Numbered from the stretch's first letter, positions 23,076 through 34,773 are shown. The stretch is 64,000 nucleotides of DNA from Rostrohypoxylon terebratum (GCA_022497145.1 MU385862.1:1-64000), one strand, 5' to 3'. Numbers and translations are program-made. Notes: a model not told the origin generated them from the sequence alone.

Positions 23076-24927
23076 ATGGTTGAGAAGGGAGAAAATAGTA
23101 GTCAATTCCGGACAGTGATCTGGACATCCATTGCTGTTCTCTTAGGGGCAGCATGGATCACAACATCGCGTCCTCAGTCACTATGCCGCTGCTTTCCAGG
23201 CGATGCATGTTGGCCATCTTCGGATGAATGGGATTCTTTTAACAGGACTGTGGGGGGTCGACTCATAGCTACGGTACCAATTGCTAGTCCATGTCATGAT
23301 GGCTTTCCGGGTGTCAATTTTGATGCTGAGAAGTGTGCCCAAATACAAGCAAACTGGGGACGTCCAGAGCTTCATTACGAGAGTACCCACTCTCCTATGG
23401 CTGCCTTCTTTGTCAACATGAGTTGTGACCCATTCACACCTCAGGACGCACAGTGTATCATTGGTTCTTATGTACCTTACGCTGTCAACGCCTCAAGTGC
23501 CGAAGACTATCGTCATACAGCAGCCTTTGCAACGAAGCACAACATCCGCTTAGTTATCCGGAACACGGGACACGATTATTTAGGAAAGTCGACGGGTGCC
23601 GGGGCACTTGCATTATGGACCCGCAACATCAGGAATATATCGGTCTTGGACTATGAATCTGCAGCGTATACCGGGAAGGCGATGAAAATGGGAACTGGTG
23701 TGCAGGCTTCCGAGGCACAGGCTGCCGCTAACGCTCATGGGCTCGTCGTTGTTGAGGGAGACTGCCCGTCTGTCGGTATTGCGGGTGGCTATATTCAAGG
23801 AGGCGGTGCCAGCCCGCTTGGGTCCAAGTTAGGGCTTGCAGTTGATCAAGTTCTCGAGTGGGAAGTAGTCAGTGCGGGAGGGGAACTTCTGATAGCAAAC
23901 CCAAGCCAAAATGAAGATTTGTACTGGGCTCTGTCGGGTGGCGGCGGTGGCACATACGGTGTTGTGCTCTCGGTAACCGTGAAGCTACATCCAAACATGC
24001 CGGTGGCTAGCGCTACTCTCTCATTCATAGAATCGTCGGATGCGTATTGGGATATTGTACAAACCTTCTTGGTAAATCTACCAGCAATCGAGGCTGCCGG
24101 CGTTGCCGTCTACTGGCAAGTTATACCAGGAAACATGTTTCGAATGCCGCAATTATACTTTCCGGATGGAACTACTCGAGAACTCGAAGAGCTACTACAG
24201 CCAACACTCAAAGCGTTGGATCGTAGTGGTATCCAATACGGTAGGCATGGGAAAATATATAGGTTACTCTTGCATGAGTAGCTAATGAAATGCTGGCAGA
24301 CTTCTCAACCACCCATTTTCCAACCTTCCAGGATTCGTTTAAAACTCTAGTTCCGGAGACAGACGTTTATGAGATTAATCTCGGAGGTCGCATTATTCCG
24401 CATTCCCTTGTGGCATCCAATGACGCTGCCGCCTCTCTCACTGGCGCCATCAAGGCTATTGTAAGCAATGGTGGCGTCTTGTCTGGCGTCTCGATGGATG
24501 TTAGTCGGTTGCCAACTTCTCCAAACTCGGCTCATCCGGCTTGGAGGGACTCGCTATTCCTAGCATTCATTACCACGTAAGTTGCTCTAGGAAATTCACT
24601 AGATTTATGATACAAATGAGGCTGACACTCTAGGCAAGCATGTACGACCGGCACAATATGACGGCAAATATTGTTCAGCAGCGGACTGTCACTAACGTGC
24701 TGGTCCCCGCCCTAGACAAACTGACGACGAGTGGCGCTGTTTACTTGAACGAGGCTGATTTCAACGAGCCTAATTGGCAGCAAGTTTTTTACGGCGAGAA
24801 CTATGCTAGGCTCTCAGCCATCAAGAAGAAGTACGATCCAAATGACCTTTTCTGGGCCCCGACGGCCGTAGGAAGTGAGACATGGCAAGTTGCACCGGAT
24901 GGAAGACTATGTAAGGCAGGGAAATAA
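23076..24927 (+). CDS. BBE-type FAD-linked oxidoreductase
   Basis: Exons: 23076-24240, 24300-24576, 24639-24927; 1731 nt, 576 residues. An N-terminal hydrophobic helix (about 14-28, VIWTSIAVLLGAAWI) acts as signal or anchor. The FAD-binding (PCMH-type) domain follows, then the substrate domain and the C-terminal BBE motif (KKYDPNDLFWAPTAVGSE). H166 in RNTGHDYLG and C230 in GDCPSVGIAGGY are placed as in berberine-bridge enzymes with bicovalent flavin (8-alpha-histidyl and 6-S-cysteinyl), so I expect a doubly tethered FAD. Such enzymes oxidise alcohols, sugars or secondary metabolites with O2, giving H2O2. Several N-x-S/T sites and cysteines fit secretion. It is divergent from the SDR gene. The third exon uses the acceptor AAG at 24638; the earlier TAG gives a stop. 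Confidence 0.9.
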
Positions 24928-25817
24928 TAGCAATAGGTACCTATCCATACCTACCTAGATTTCACTGCAGGCCATTCGAAGGAAATGCGACGAGGAAAAA
25001 AAAACTGATGCCTCGTAAGAAGTCCGGATCATGCCACATGTTTTTCTTCTCGTTTCCTATAGGCTGCCCCTATTCTCTGTTGGTTAATAATTTAGCTCAG
25101 TTGCAACCCGTAGCTAGGGCTAGATTCTTCCATTATCAAATCTGATACTCATTTGGGATGAGGATAAATCTAAAGTTGAAGTGTAGATAGGTATGGAGTC
25201 TTTCAGTGAATGAATAGCAGGTAACTTTGATAAATTGAGGACGAAGCAAGGGAGGAGTACCTCAGGAGTCAGGACCTCGGAGGACCCTTAAGGGAGTAGG
25301 TACAATAATACAATGGGTATGATTACATCATACCAAATTGGTGGGACGGTGGGGTTAGCTCTAACCGGGATAAGTCTCTGACGGTTGACCAGGGGTCGTT
25401 TACGGAGCAAGTACCCGTCCAACCTGCCAACGTCACTGCGTTACAGAATACCTAGGTCCTACATGGCTAGAGCGTGGCTGACATCCACATGGATTGACGG
25501 ATTGGAGCGTTCTTACCTCACTTTCTCCCTTCTAAAGCTCAGCTTAATAACCTAAGAAAATCTTGGAAATCATTTTCAATTCTAGTCCGTCCCATTCCCA
25601 TTTACCAATTTATTTCAATCACTCAAAGCCCATATGTTACAATGGGCTCCCTGTTAAGTTTATCTATAGCATTTGTCGTGTCTTGTTACGAAATTCCCGA
25701 TATTGGTTTTCATCAGCGTTACATCTAGAACTATCCCGTCCTTACCGTCCTTACCGTCCTTACCGACCTAAACGCCGTCGCTCCCAGTTCTCTTTGAGAG
25801 GGGAATATACGTTAACG
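24928..25817. other. Intergenic and GH5 leader
   Basis: Between the flavin oxidase and the GH5 start. It contains a CTTACCGTC tandem repeat (25741-25767, three units, the last with one change) about 50 bases before the GH5 ATG. The GH5 frame stays open upstream to about 25563 but has no ATG there, so I treat that part as 5' leader. No other gene seen. Confidence 0.5.
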
Positions 25818-27146
25818 ATGTATCCTATCCTTTTACTTACCTTCGTCTTCCTCGGAGGCTATGTGCATTATCTTTGGAAAGCCGAGGGTGCTCTGCACGA
25901 GCCTTGGGTACCAGACGCCGGCGATCGGCTCTTCAGCCAACGACCGCTGCCTCCGTTCAGAGAATCATCTAGCATAGCGACTTATACGCTTCCTCTACGT
26001 ACCCAAGGTCGAAATATCGTCGACTCCACCGGCCGCCGTTACAAGCTATCCAGTGTCAATTGGTATGGAGCTAGCGACGAGTTATTTATCCCCGGCGGTC
26101 TGGAAGTCCAACACCGTTCCGTCATCGCTGCCACTATCCGCCTGTTAGGCTTCAACAGCGTGCGCTTACCTTACTCGGACGAGATGGTCATAAAGAACCC
26201 GCATATCCTTCCGCACCTTCTCACCGCCAATCCGGACCTAATGGGCTCGCGGGCTCTCGATGTATTCCAAGCCGTCGTCGAGGCATTGACCGATGCTGGC
26301 ATCGCCGTCATAATAAACAATCATATCACGAGTGCGACATGGTGCTGCGGTGCAGACCCATGCGATGCTGGCTGGGCCAACGACCACCTCGGCCCCTTAT
26401 GCCCGATTTCGCAGACGGAAGAGGACTGGATACAACACTGGGAGACATTAATGGAACGGTTCGTGGATAACCCCAGAGTCATCGGGGCCGACCTGCGGAA
26501 CGAGGTGCGCGGCGTTTGGGGCACCATGTCGTGGAATCGCTGGGCGACTGCCGCCGAGAAGTGCGGGAATAGGTTGTTAAAGATGAACAAGGATTGGTTG
26601 ATTATCGTCGGCGGGACCGAGTCCGGGAACGATCTCACGAAAGCGCAGGAACGACCGGTGAACCTTGATATTGCGGACCGTGTGGTATACTCGGCGCACG
26701 TGTATGCTTGGTCCGGGTGGGGCAGCCGCGAGGGAAGGTACGCCAAGCGCAGTTACGCTTCCTTTATCCAGGCGATGAGGAAGAACTGGGCATATTTAGT
26801 TGAGAAAAACATAGCGCCGGTATGGGTAGGCGAGTTCGGCGCACCGCGAAACCCCGGTACCGGCGACGCAAACTACTGGCGAAACCTGCTGCGATACCTC
26901 AAACGCATCGACGCGGACTTCGGGTATTGGGCCATCAACCCGCGCAAGCCCAAGGACAACGAACCCGAGTCCTATTCACTCGTCCAAGACGATTGGATCA
27001 CACCCATCCTAGACTATCGCATGCGCGATATGACGGAGCTCATCGCTGGCATTGGTGATGGTGATGGTGATGGTGGTGACAATGATGGCGACACAGGGAA
27101 TGGCGAAGAACGTAGGGATAAAAGTGATACCGTGGAAGAATTATAA
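25818..27146 (+). CDS. GH5 endoglucanase-like glycoside hydrolase
   Basis: Intronless, 442 residues. I start at 25818, the first in-frame ATG; residues 1-20 (MYPILLLTFVFLGGYVHYLW) are a signal peptide or type II anchor. The retaining GH5 (clan A) residues are present: general acid/base E229 in GADLRNEVRG and nucleophile E339 in PVWVGEFG, plus VNWYGASDE near the N-terminus and NNHITSATWCC at the fourth strand. The C-terminus ends in a low-complexity Gly/Asp tract encoded by a GGTGATGGTGAT repeat (27054-27090). It probably cleaves beta-linked plant or fungal glucans outside the cell; exact substrate not readable. It stands alone between the flavin oxidase and a small membrane protein. Confidence 0.9.
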   Translation: MYPILLLTFVFLGGYVHYLWKAEGALHEPWVPDAGDRLFSQRPLPPFRESSSIATYTLPLRTQGRNIVDSTGRRYKLSSVNWYGASDELFIPGGLEVQHRSVIAATIRLLGFNSVRLPYSDEMVIKNPHILPHLLTANPDLMGSRALDVFQAVVEALTDAGIAVIINNHITSATWCCGADPCDAGWANDHLGPLCPISQTEEDWIQHWETLMERFVDNPRVIGADLRNEVRGVWGTMSWNRWATAAEKCGNRLLKMNKDWLIIVGGTESGNDLTKAQERPVNLDIADRVVYSAHVYAWSGWGSREGRYAKRSYASFIQAMRKNWAYLVEKNIAPVWVGEFGAPRNPGTGDANYWRNLLRYLKRIDADFGYWAINPRKPKDNEPESYSLVQDDWITPILDYRMRDMTELIAGIGDGDGDGGDNDGDTGNGEERRDKSDTVEEL

Positions 27147-27518
27147 CTACTCCTACCGGAAGGTCCTTAGTCTATGAAGCCTCATCCTACAAGCTAACCT
27201 CAATTACGGTGGACATGTAATGTCCTACTATATGGATCAATAAAACTTATCACATTATCAGCGTCACTCTGTCAAATATCGTCTGCTTCCAACCCCCAGA
27301 GATATTGGAGGAATCATTATGAAATTCCTAACGCCGCACTCATCACTACATAGTACATCGAAACTGCAATTGACGGAAATATTGAGGGGAAGGGGAAGGT
27401 TAAGAATGTGATAGCGTTAACTTATAGCTACGATAGGTGGTTGCCGACGCCTTAGATGTAGCGACTGGGCACCTACATATAAAGTATCCGATACCAGCGG
27501 AGACCCTAACTAATAATA

Positions 27519-27914
27519 TTATTTCTCAACGAGAATAGCGTAGTAAAACCCATACCCAGCTCCGACGCCGATACAGCCAAATACTAAAAATAAACCAAGG
27601 ACACAGAGGATACCGGTCCAATTATAGCCATTCCGCCCACCTTTATTAGGGACTTCAAGCATCATGTACTCAACCCCGGATCCGCCAATTAGATGAGTTC
27701 TCCTAGGGCTTTGGCAGAGGAGGTACGCCACACCATAGCAAATTACGGCTGCAGTGAATATAATCGCCGAGGGTAAGTATAACAAGCCAATGCTGTACCC
27801 TATCCACTTCGTCGTGGCAACGAGTAGCCATAAGCAGAGAAATATTAGATCTTCGTATCGAACTCTAGATGTCGTTTCGGCCTCGAGAAAATAAAACCAA
27901 AATATCGCAAACAT
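27519..27914 (-). CDS. Small hypothetical membrane protein
   Basis: A single 131-residue frame from ATG, with at least three strongly hydrophobic segments (DLIFLCLWLLVATTKWIG; SAIIFTAAVICYGVAYLLC; ILCVLGLFLVFGCIGVGAGYG) and a short hydrophilic loop with SPRRTHLIGGSGVEYM. I do not recognise a family. Support is the length, the ordered membrane segments and the absence of a better frame on the other strand. An upstream exon could exist. It is convergent with the GH5 gene. Confidence 0.45.
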   Translation of the reverse strand: MFAIFWFYFLEAETTSRVRYEDLIFLCLWLLVATTKWIGYSIGLLYLPSAIIFTAAVICYGVAYLLCQSPRRTHLIGGSGVEYMMLEVPNKGGRNGYNWTGILCVLGLFLVFGCIGVGAGYGFYYAILVEK

Positions 27915-28781
27915 AGTCGGGCTTTGGAGGAAAGGTAAGTTTTGTCTCAGGATGAGATATCATATGGAATGCCTACATGTTGATCCCCATTTGGTAAGCC
28001 CAGGCTATCCATTTATCGTCGCCTAACTGGGGGAATGAAGAGCTACGAGTAGCTACGATCGGGAGAACGATAATAGTTAATATGAAGTCGGAAACGAGTC
28101 CGGAAAGAATAAACCTAAGAAGTCATCAGAATTAGGTAGTGAATCTAGGTCAGCGTTGTCTAAGATACCATTGTGCGTAAACATCTAGTTCCAGTTAACT
28201 CCGGTTCAGATTGGGTAAAATGATATTAAATAGGGGTTAAGACTGACAAAAGTTCATCAACTTGACCTCTTCAACTATGCCTCTTATTGAAACCATCTTA
28301 GCCAGCCTTATACAACTTATTATTTATCGCTATAATGTATGAGAGGATAGATGATCAGGCCAGTTCCGTGCCTTCAAGGGTTTTCAGCATCTAAATGTAG
28401 CTGAGGCCACCCCTGTCAGCGCCGAGGGGCTGTCTTGAGACAGCTCATGTAGGTCTGAGGCACGGCGAAAGCACTACCAAAGCGCATACAATACTTAGGT
28501 CGGGAAATACGCCCTGGAGTGCATTATAGCGCTGAAGTTCTAGCGATCAATACTTGCTATGACCAGGCGAGCTAGAAGCGCACTTATTATCCAGCCTGGA
28601 GGGGACGATATACCACACATGTACACTACGCAATCCCCTAATTCTAGCCTAACGCAGTAGGCAATGGCTACAGCGAGAAAGCTACTAAGGCCTATAATGT
28701 GTATAAACCCAATTAGGGCTAAACCGAGCCTTCAATTCATTTCTAGCATTGTAAAAATTGGGCATCAATACCAGATATGAA
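27915..28781. other. Intergenic, no gene seen
   Basis: 867 bases between the small membrane protein and the first HET gene. It contains short direct repeats of AGCTACGA near 28040 and otherwise unstructured DNA. It likely holds both promoters. Confidence 0.45.
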
Positions 28782-31572
28782 ATGGGATCAAACACTAACC
28801 ACCAGTTACTACGGGAACAAATTAGGCGAGTATGGATTCAATATCGGGCGCCAGTCCAAGATCACATCATCAGTATTTTCAAATGCAAATATTTCGATCA
28901 AGTAGATATCGAGGACGATTCACTCGAGCAGCCGGAATGGAAAAATCGCACACGCATCTCGAATTTCTTCACCCCGCCTAAAATCGACGGTGATAATGGG
29001 GAAGCTATCGAGGTCATATTTCCCGACGAAGACTTCCAGCAAAAATTGGGTGACGAAAGTCGCGATACGCCTTTAGACTGCTTTCGGAGATCTCTATACC
29101 AGTGCACCCGTCACGATTCCGCTCATGGCGACAGTTGTAGCTTGGAAGATTTCGATCATGTGTTTTCCCGGTTAACCACTATTCGATTTTCTAGTCCCGC
29201 CTCAGCGGAGGAAGAGGAAGTCGTTTTAGACCACGCTTTAGGCCTTATTTTACGGCTACCCCCTATCCCCTCGGAGCTGCCAGATCCCCCAAGATTACTA
29301 GGCGCCACATTGCCCTGGGAAGATCTTAAGGTCGTATCAACTCATTCTTTACATGTAATTTGCATAGCGTTAGCGGTTGCGATCGCATGGGATTGCAGTT
29401 TAGATCTCGATAGGAACACTGAAGAGCAACACGAATTCAGGAAATTCCTTGACAGTCTTGCGGAACTGTTAGATACAGTCATCCAAGAGGCTAAGGCGGC
29501 AGCTCAAGCAAAGAATGAGTGCGACATACGAAGGTGGTTTGTGCTTGAATCGTACTTATGGAGCACCTGGCAACGATGCACGACTCTTCATTACTGGTAG
29601 GATACAATTACTCGTTTGCCCATAACACTTGTGCCAATGTATGTTTTCTAGGCGTATCCTACAAATTCATCTTGTTCTCGGGTTCGACTTTCATGATATG
29701 ATGGAGCTGAGCTTGCGCCCACTCTCCATATCCAACCCAGTCCCCGAGCAACAAGATCTGTTAAAGTCGGATTACATGTGTCCCCTGGCATATGATATTC
29801 TCCGTAGGGGTCGCTGTGCTAACTTGATGGATTTACGCGATTTCCATGCCCGGTTCTGTGACCTTTTCGGTGGCAGAGATGCGAGGTGTAAGAATGGCAA
29901 GCCTTGCAATGCCAACTCTCTAGACTGTCTGCGGATAAGAGGGGCAAAAATCGTCGATCAGAGTCAGCACGACGTGAACTGCCCCAACCCCGAACATTGC
30001 GATCGAAACCGAATGGTGTGGGACGAAGACTCTTACAGAGACATATCGGGCGCACGGGCAGTTTCTATCGCTGCTTCGGACAGCTCTACTCCCAATATTC
30101 GCTTGAAGTATTGCCAGGCTTCCTCAAAAACTGCTGCAATATCACACGTATGGAGTCACGGGCAAGGGGGGAGACCCGAGACGGGTATAAATGCATGCTT
30201 GCACCGTCGATACTGTGAGATTGCAAAACAGCACGACTGCGATTCGTATTGGATCGATACAGCTTGTAAGTGGTGGCTAATATTCTTTTTTTTTTTTAAC
30301 TTTTCAACTCACCATTGTCAATATCGCATAGGTATTCCTGCCGAGCATAAGCTTCGACAGGAGGCTATTATGACTATCAACGACGTATTCAGACACAGTG
30401 GTATCGTTATTGTATGTGATCAAGACATCATGAATATTGATGTCTCGAGTATTGTCAACGAAACCAAAAGTCTATCCCGTGAGTCTATCCGACTAAGAGA
30501 ATCAATTCTAGCAACACTCTTGGTCTGTGATTGGAATGTGAGGGCTTGGACTCTTCTGGAGGCCCACAGAGGTAGAAGACAAATATATCTCCTCTGCAGA
30601 GCTGGTCAATCAAACGCACTTATATCTCTGAAGGAAACTTTGGAGATTGTTAGTTTTCACGGGAGCATTAGTATCGCCGTCCTTCTCCTTACCCAGTACC
30701 ACCTCCTGCCGTGTCCGGACGCGGAAACTTGGCTCGTTCGAAACACTGATTTCCAAAGGCCCCTCCCCGAGGCAGAAATGAAGTTACGGATTCATAGAAG
30801 CAGTTTCTTGTACCGGCATGGGGCTAGGACCCTGAGTGAAAAGGTAGAGGAAGGATTCGTCACTACCACAGAGGCAGCACTCATGCTTGGCCATAGGTTT
30901 GCCTCGCGAACCGGCGACGATCTTGTCATTTGGAGTCTGCTTGTCGGAGAAGGAAACCCACTTTCTGATGTTCCGACCCTCTGGGAATCAGAGGCTGTCT
31001 ATACCGGCTTTCTCATTTGCAGTTTGCCTAGGCTCGCTCTACCTGGATTGAGCTGGGCGCCATCTCAACCTATGCTACAATTAAAAGAGAACACAAAATT
31101 CCATGGGTTTCCCGCTTATGACAGCACTCTCTCGCGCATCGGGTATGTTGTGTGGAAAGATAAGAAATCAAGCTTTCTCGCAGAATGGGGCGTTTCGGTC
31201 ATAAAAGATTGCGATGGTTCAGTTGGGACAGTGGAATGCGATAACTACGCGAGCTCACATTTCGACAGCAATTCTTCGTATTTTGCTGCTGCTGATGGTT
31301 ATTTGAAGTGTTATCGTAAGGGAATACTGTTACAGGCCCTACGAGAGGTAGAGCTGAATGACGACCAGGAACTATCGGTAGGCGAAGGGAGCCATTTCAA
31401 TAAACATAAAGCTATTGCTAGCTTGTATAGAGGTCCTTCTAAAGGGCCCCTCTTCGCAGTCTGTGGGACAAACGAAGAGCTTGATGGACCCTGGTCATGG
31501 CTTGGGATAATTGAATGGCGATCGGATGAAAAACGTCCTCGATTCTATGCCAAGGAAATTGTTCTCGTGTAA
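28782..31572 (+). CDS. HET-domain protein with a long N-terminal region (HET-1 of three)
   Basis: Exons: 28782-29596, 29652-30265, 30332-31572; 2670 nt, 889 residues. The first 430 or so residues match no domain I know; they are acidic and helical, then Cys-rich (DYMCPLAYDILRRGRC, later CKNGKPCNANSLDC and CPNPEHCDR). The HET core follows: AAISHVWSHGQGGRPETG, YWIDTACIP, LRQEAIMTINDVF and NVRAWTLLEAHRG, a known variant of the heterokaryon incompatibility domain that in other fungi triggers death after fusion of unlike cells. Intron 2 (66 nt) is placed where it interrupts the DTAC-IP consensus; it has no stop and is a multiple of three, so retention would add 22 residues. I chose the ATG at 28782; an upstream exon is possible. 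Confidence 0.82.
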
Positions 31573-32026
31573 ATCGGGTCAGGTGTCTGGTTAAGCGCTG
31601 GCTGTACGTGTACTATGTAGGGTGCAGATGCAGGTTTACGGCACGGCCAAAGCACCGAGAGCACCACCTTTTGGTCAAAAGTTCGCTAACGAAGGAAATC
31701 TTGAGCGGTGCCAATTCTTTGTGTTGTTTGCCAGACATCATTTACGACCTCTTCTGTAACAGTTCTATACCTGGAATATCATGGTATATTGTTTAAAAGC
31801 TTTACGGGATTCTCAAAATGTGGAAAACTCTCTACCTTGGGCTCTTAGAGCTGATCTTTGTCAACCATGGTTGGCATGTATTTATAGGGATCCTCAGCGG
31901 GGTGATAAGCTGAGCGCTGGAGACCCTGGTGATAGTTTGGGGGCCATTCGAGCTCAGGTAGAAAACCAACGGTTTCTTCTCAAGTGAAGTAAGAAAAACG
32001 AGTCGTTTAATTAACCCATTGACGAT
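31573..32026. other. Spacer between two HET genes
   Basis: 454 bases with only short frames; nothing recognisable. Too short to hold more than the 3' end of one gene and the promoter of the next. Confidence 0.5.
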
Positions 32027-34156
32027 ATGGCATCGAAATACATTTACCAGCCTCTACCGGATCCAGCTAATTCCATACGTCTTCTCAGCATCGAGCCTGG
32101 CTGGCCTTCGGATCCAATCAAGATCAATACCATAGTAATTTCTCACTTGGACGAATCTCCAAGTTATCGGGCGCTTTCTTACGTCTGGGGTTCTGTCGAA
32201 AACCCCGTGCCAATCAAGTGCAATGATTGTCTTATGGAGGTGACCCAGAACCTAGCTTCAGCACTGACGGCATTACGACAGTTACCAGCAGAAGGAGACC
32301 CTACGACAAATGGTATAGCTGTCGTTGATGAATCACACATACTCTATTCTAAGCACCGTGCGTGGAAAGACATCGCCCGGAACCGCAATGAGGTCGAAAT
32401 GATCGAGTCGCGGAGAGCTAGCAGTGTACCGCTCTGGTTTTGGATAGACGCTTTATGTATTAATCAAGATGACCTCCAAGAGCGCGCCGAGCAAGTTAAG
32501 CTTATGCGCCGGATCTATACCTCAGCTTCGACGGTATGTATCTGGCTAGGAAATGAACTTGCCGCACCAGACATGTTATCGGAGTTGCGAACTTCTTGGC
32601 TAGATCGTGCCTTTGGGCGTAGCCGTCTAGCTGGTGTTGACCACATGTCAGTTGTGCTATCCTTCTTCGCGCAAGCATTACGAAACGCGCATCGAGTGGA
32701 ATCCAACGAGTACGGCCTCCCCGATGTAGATCTCCTTGGATTTCCCTCCCAAAAAACCCCCGAGTATCGCATCCTTGGAGCATTCTTTGACCAACCATGG
32801 TTTCAACGGGTTTGGATTATCCAAGAGGCAGTTTTAGCCCAGGACGCTAAGATACTCGTCGGGCCTTGGGAGTTGGATTGGAAGCCGTTCTCTGAAGCTG
32901 TGAATGTGATGAATGCGGGCGACATCCGGCATCCTTTTACGCTGCAGCTCCGCGTCACCGGGGTCATTTCAAAAGAATCATCCGCTGGGGTGGACCTCGC
33001 TGCAGCTCTGTATCTTTGCCAGATCCAGGAGCTGCCCGGGCGTAAAAAGGGTCTCTTCTCTTTACTCAATAGGTCCCGAACACGTAAAGCGACTAACCCT
33101 GCAGACCATGTGTTCGCTGTGCTTGGAATAATCGCCGACGAATTAAACGAGTTGAACAGTAAATTAATTACTATCGACTACGAAAAACCGATTGGGCACG
33201 TTTTTAGAGATGCAACCTGGTTTATTATCCTTACTCACGCATCACTACGGCCGCTCCCGGCGGTAGAATACCTAGATGAACCATCCGTACCCGATTGCCC
33301 GTCATGGGTGCCCGTATGGTCGGAGCCCCGACGGACATCAGCTTTCGTTTATGAACTCTTCAACGCGCATGCAGATTCTAAAATAGCTATCGAGAGAACA
33401 GGAGACGCCAATATTTTACAAACCGTCGGGCACTTGCTAGACTCCATAGCATCAATCACTGAGCCTCTGATTGATGAAGAGACGCCACTGCAGGCTCGAG
33501 ATGAGTTAGTGGAATGGCATTACCCGCCGCACCAAGCCGAGATAGATTTTGTCATATCTGCTTGGTCTTTGACCACTAATCGTTACGGACAAAAGGATAG
33601 TAACGGTGATGGGAATATGGCGGATGAAGCTGCAGTTCAGGACTCTATTGGTCTACTCTGTCTTCCGACATATGTCACCAATAAGGGAGTTTTCGAGGCA
33701 TTTGTAGGCACTTTGTCGGCGCAGACAGACGGGGACTCGGCTGATCGGGGAGAGGAAGTGGAAGATATGGTTGACTCGGCAGAGGCCTGGTTCCAACAGA
33801 ATGTGGGCTGGTCCTCCCATCCGGCGTCTTGGGCTACTAAGATCTGGCATACGGTTAGGGATAAGTGGTACCCGGGAGCGGGGATGCTTTTCCAAGCTGC
33901 ACTTCTGAGTACATGCGTGGGTAGGCGGTTTTTCATTACGGAAAAGGGATTTATTGGGATAGGCCCTGCCTGCATGAAACCTGGCGATCTCGTGGCAGTT
34001 CTCCTGGGAGTCAGAGTTCCTCTTGCCGTTCGGCAGACCGAGGATCAGAAGTACATTCTTCTTGGAGAGTGTTATGTGGACGGCATCATGGACGGCGAGT
34101 TCGTACAGGCACAGCAGGGAGCAGGGAAAGACCCCGAATTGTTCACGTTTATATAG
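32027..34156 (+). CDS. HET-domain protein (HET-2 of three)
   Basis: Intronless, 709 residues, starting at the ATG after a purine-rich leader. The canonical HET domain occupies about residues 45-290: YRALSYVWGS, then WIDALCINQDDLQERAEQV, a CIWLGNE block, and WFQRVWIIQEAVLA. A loop of about 40 residues is inserted between the first two blocks. The C-terminal part has the usual RRFFITEKGFIGIGP and GDLVAVLLG segments seen in many fungal HET proteins. There is no NACHT, ankyrin or WD repeat, so this is a stand-alone effector type. Role: non-self recognition or regulated cell death, by family knowledge. Same strand as HET-1, 454 bp away. Confidence 0.93.
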   Translation: MASKYIYQPLPDPANSIRLLSIEPGWPSDPIKINTIVISHLDESPSYRALSYVWGSVENPVPIKCNDCLMEVTQNLASALTALRQLPAEGDPTTNGIAVVDESHILYSKHRAWKDIARNRNEVEMIESRRASSVPLWFWIDALCINQDDLQERAEQVKLMRRIYTSASTVCIWLGNELAAPDMLSELRTSWLDRAFGRSRLAGVDHMSVVLSFFAQALRNAHRVESNEYGLPDVDLLGFPSQKTPEYRILGAFFDQPWFQRVWIIQEAVLAQDAKILVGPWELDWKPFSEAVNVMNAGDIRHPFTLQLRVTGVISKESSAGVDLAAALYLCQIQELPGRKKGLFSLLNRSRTRKATNPADHVFAVLGIIADELNELNSKLITIDYEKPIGHVFRDATWFIILTHASLRPLPAVEYLDEPSVPDCPSWVPVWSEPRRTSAFVYELFNAHADSKIAIERTGDANILQTVGHLLDSIASITEPLIDEETPLQARDELVEWHYPPHQAEIDFVISAWSLTTNRYGQKDSNGDGNMADEAAVQDSIGLLCLPTYVTNKGVFEAFVGTLSAQTDGDSADRGEEVEDMVDSAEAWFQQNVGWSSHPASWATKIWHTVRDKWYPGAGMLFQAALLSTCVGRRFFITEKGFIGIGPACMKPGDLVAVLLGVRVPLAVRQTEDQKYILLGECYVDGIMDGEFVQAQQGAGKDPELFTFI

Positions 34157-34773
34157 CTGTCTCACTTCCATGGTTCCATGGTGATCCAGAGACCGCCCAC
34201 TGCCACTAGCGAGACACTACGCATACAAATTTAGGGGGTGAATGAGAACTAGGATCCACATACAACAGTATACAAGACCTGCAGGCTGTTGAGCCATTTG
34301 TTCCTTCGGCTCTAACCTTGTGTTAAAAAGCAATATTTGAAAAGCAACTGTTCAACTAACTACAATAGATCGCGCCGCCATCTGCAAAGCGTGCCGATAA
34401 AAACTCCATAGGTAATAGGTATAGCAACATACCAGGTAGGTACCTACCCAGGTAGCCAGGTAGGTAGTTACTTCGGTACTTCAAAGTTCCATGGATGGAT
34501 AAGAGACAGAGATAGGCTAGGTACCTACCTAAGTTAGGGGATAGGGGATGTTGGCGACGCCACTCAGGCAGTCAGGTATTCCAAAACAGTCCCATAAGCG
34601 ACTGGCACACCTGTAGCAGTAAGACGTAGGCAGATTCACGTACGACCAGTGATTATCCAATTGTGTACGTGTCACTCCAGGCAGTCTGCGCGCTGCTAGT
34701 AGTCCAAGAATGAAATCCCGTTCCAAAAAGAAACCTCTGGTATTTCATTCATCATCGTTCCCGTCGCGTTCAC
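34157..34773. other. Convergent spacer with dense palindromic repeats
   Basis: 617 bases between HET-2 and the F-box-like gene, with a run of GGTAGGTACCTACCCAGGTAGCC-type units around 34434-34468 and again at 34517-34533. No coding frame supported. Confidence 0.55.

Noticed and set aside
6411..24927. A single large biosynthetic cluster joining reductase, SDR and flavin oxidase
   Set aside because: The reductase is separated from the other two by about 12 kb containing an empty region and a receptor gene, with no transporter or pathway regulator; only the SDR/oxidase pair is kept as a candidate.
25563..25817. N-terminal extension of the GH5 gene
   Set aside because: No in-frame ATG there, and it includes a tandem repeat; the ATG at 25818 begins a good hydrophobic signal or anchor.
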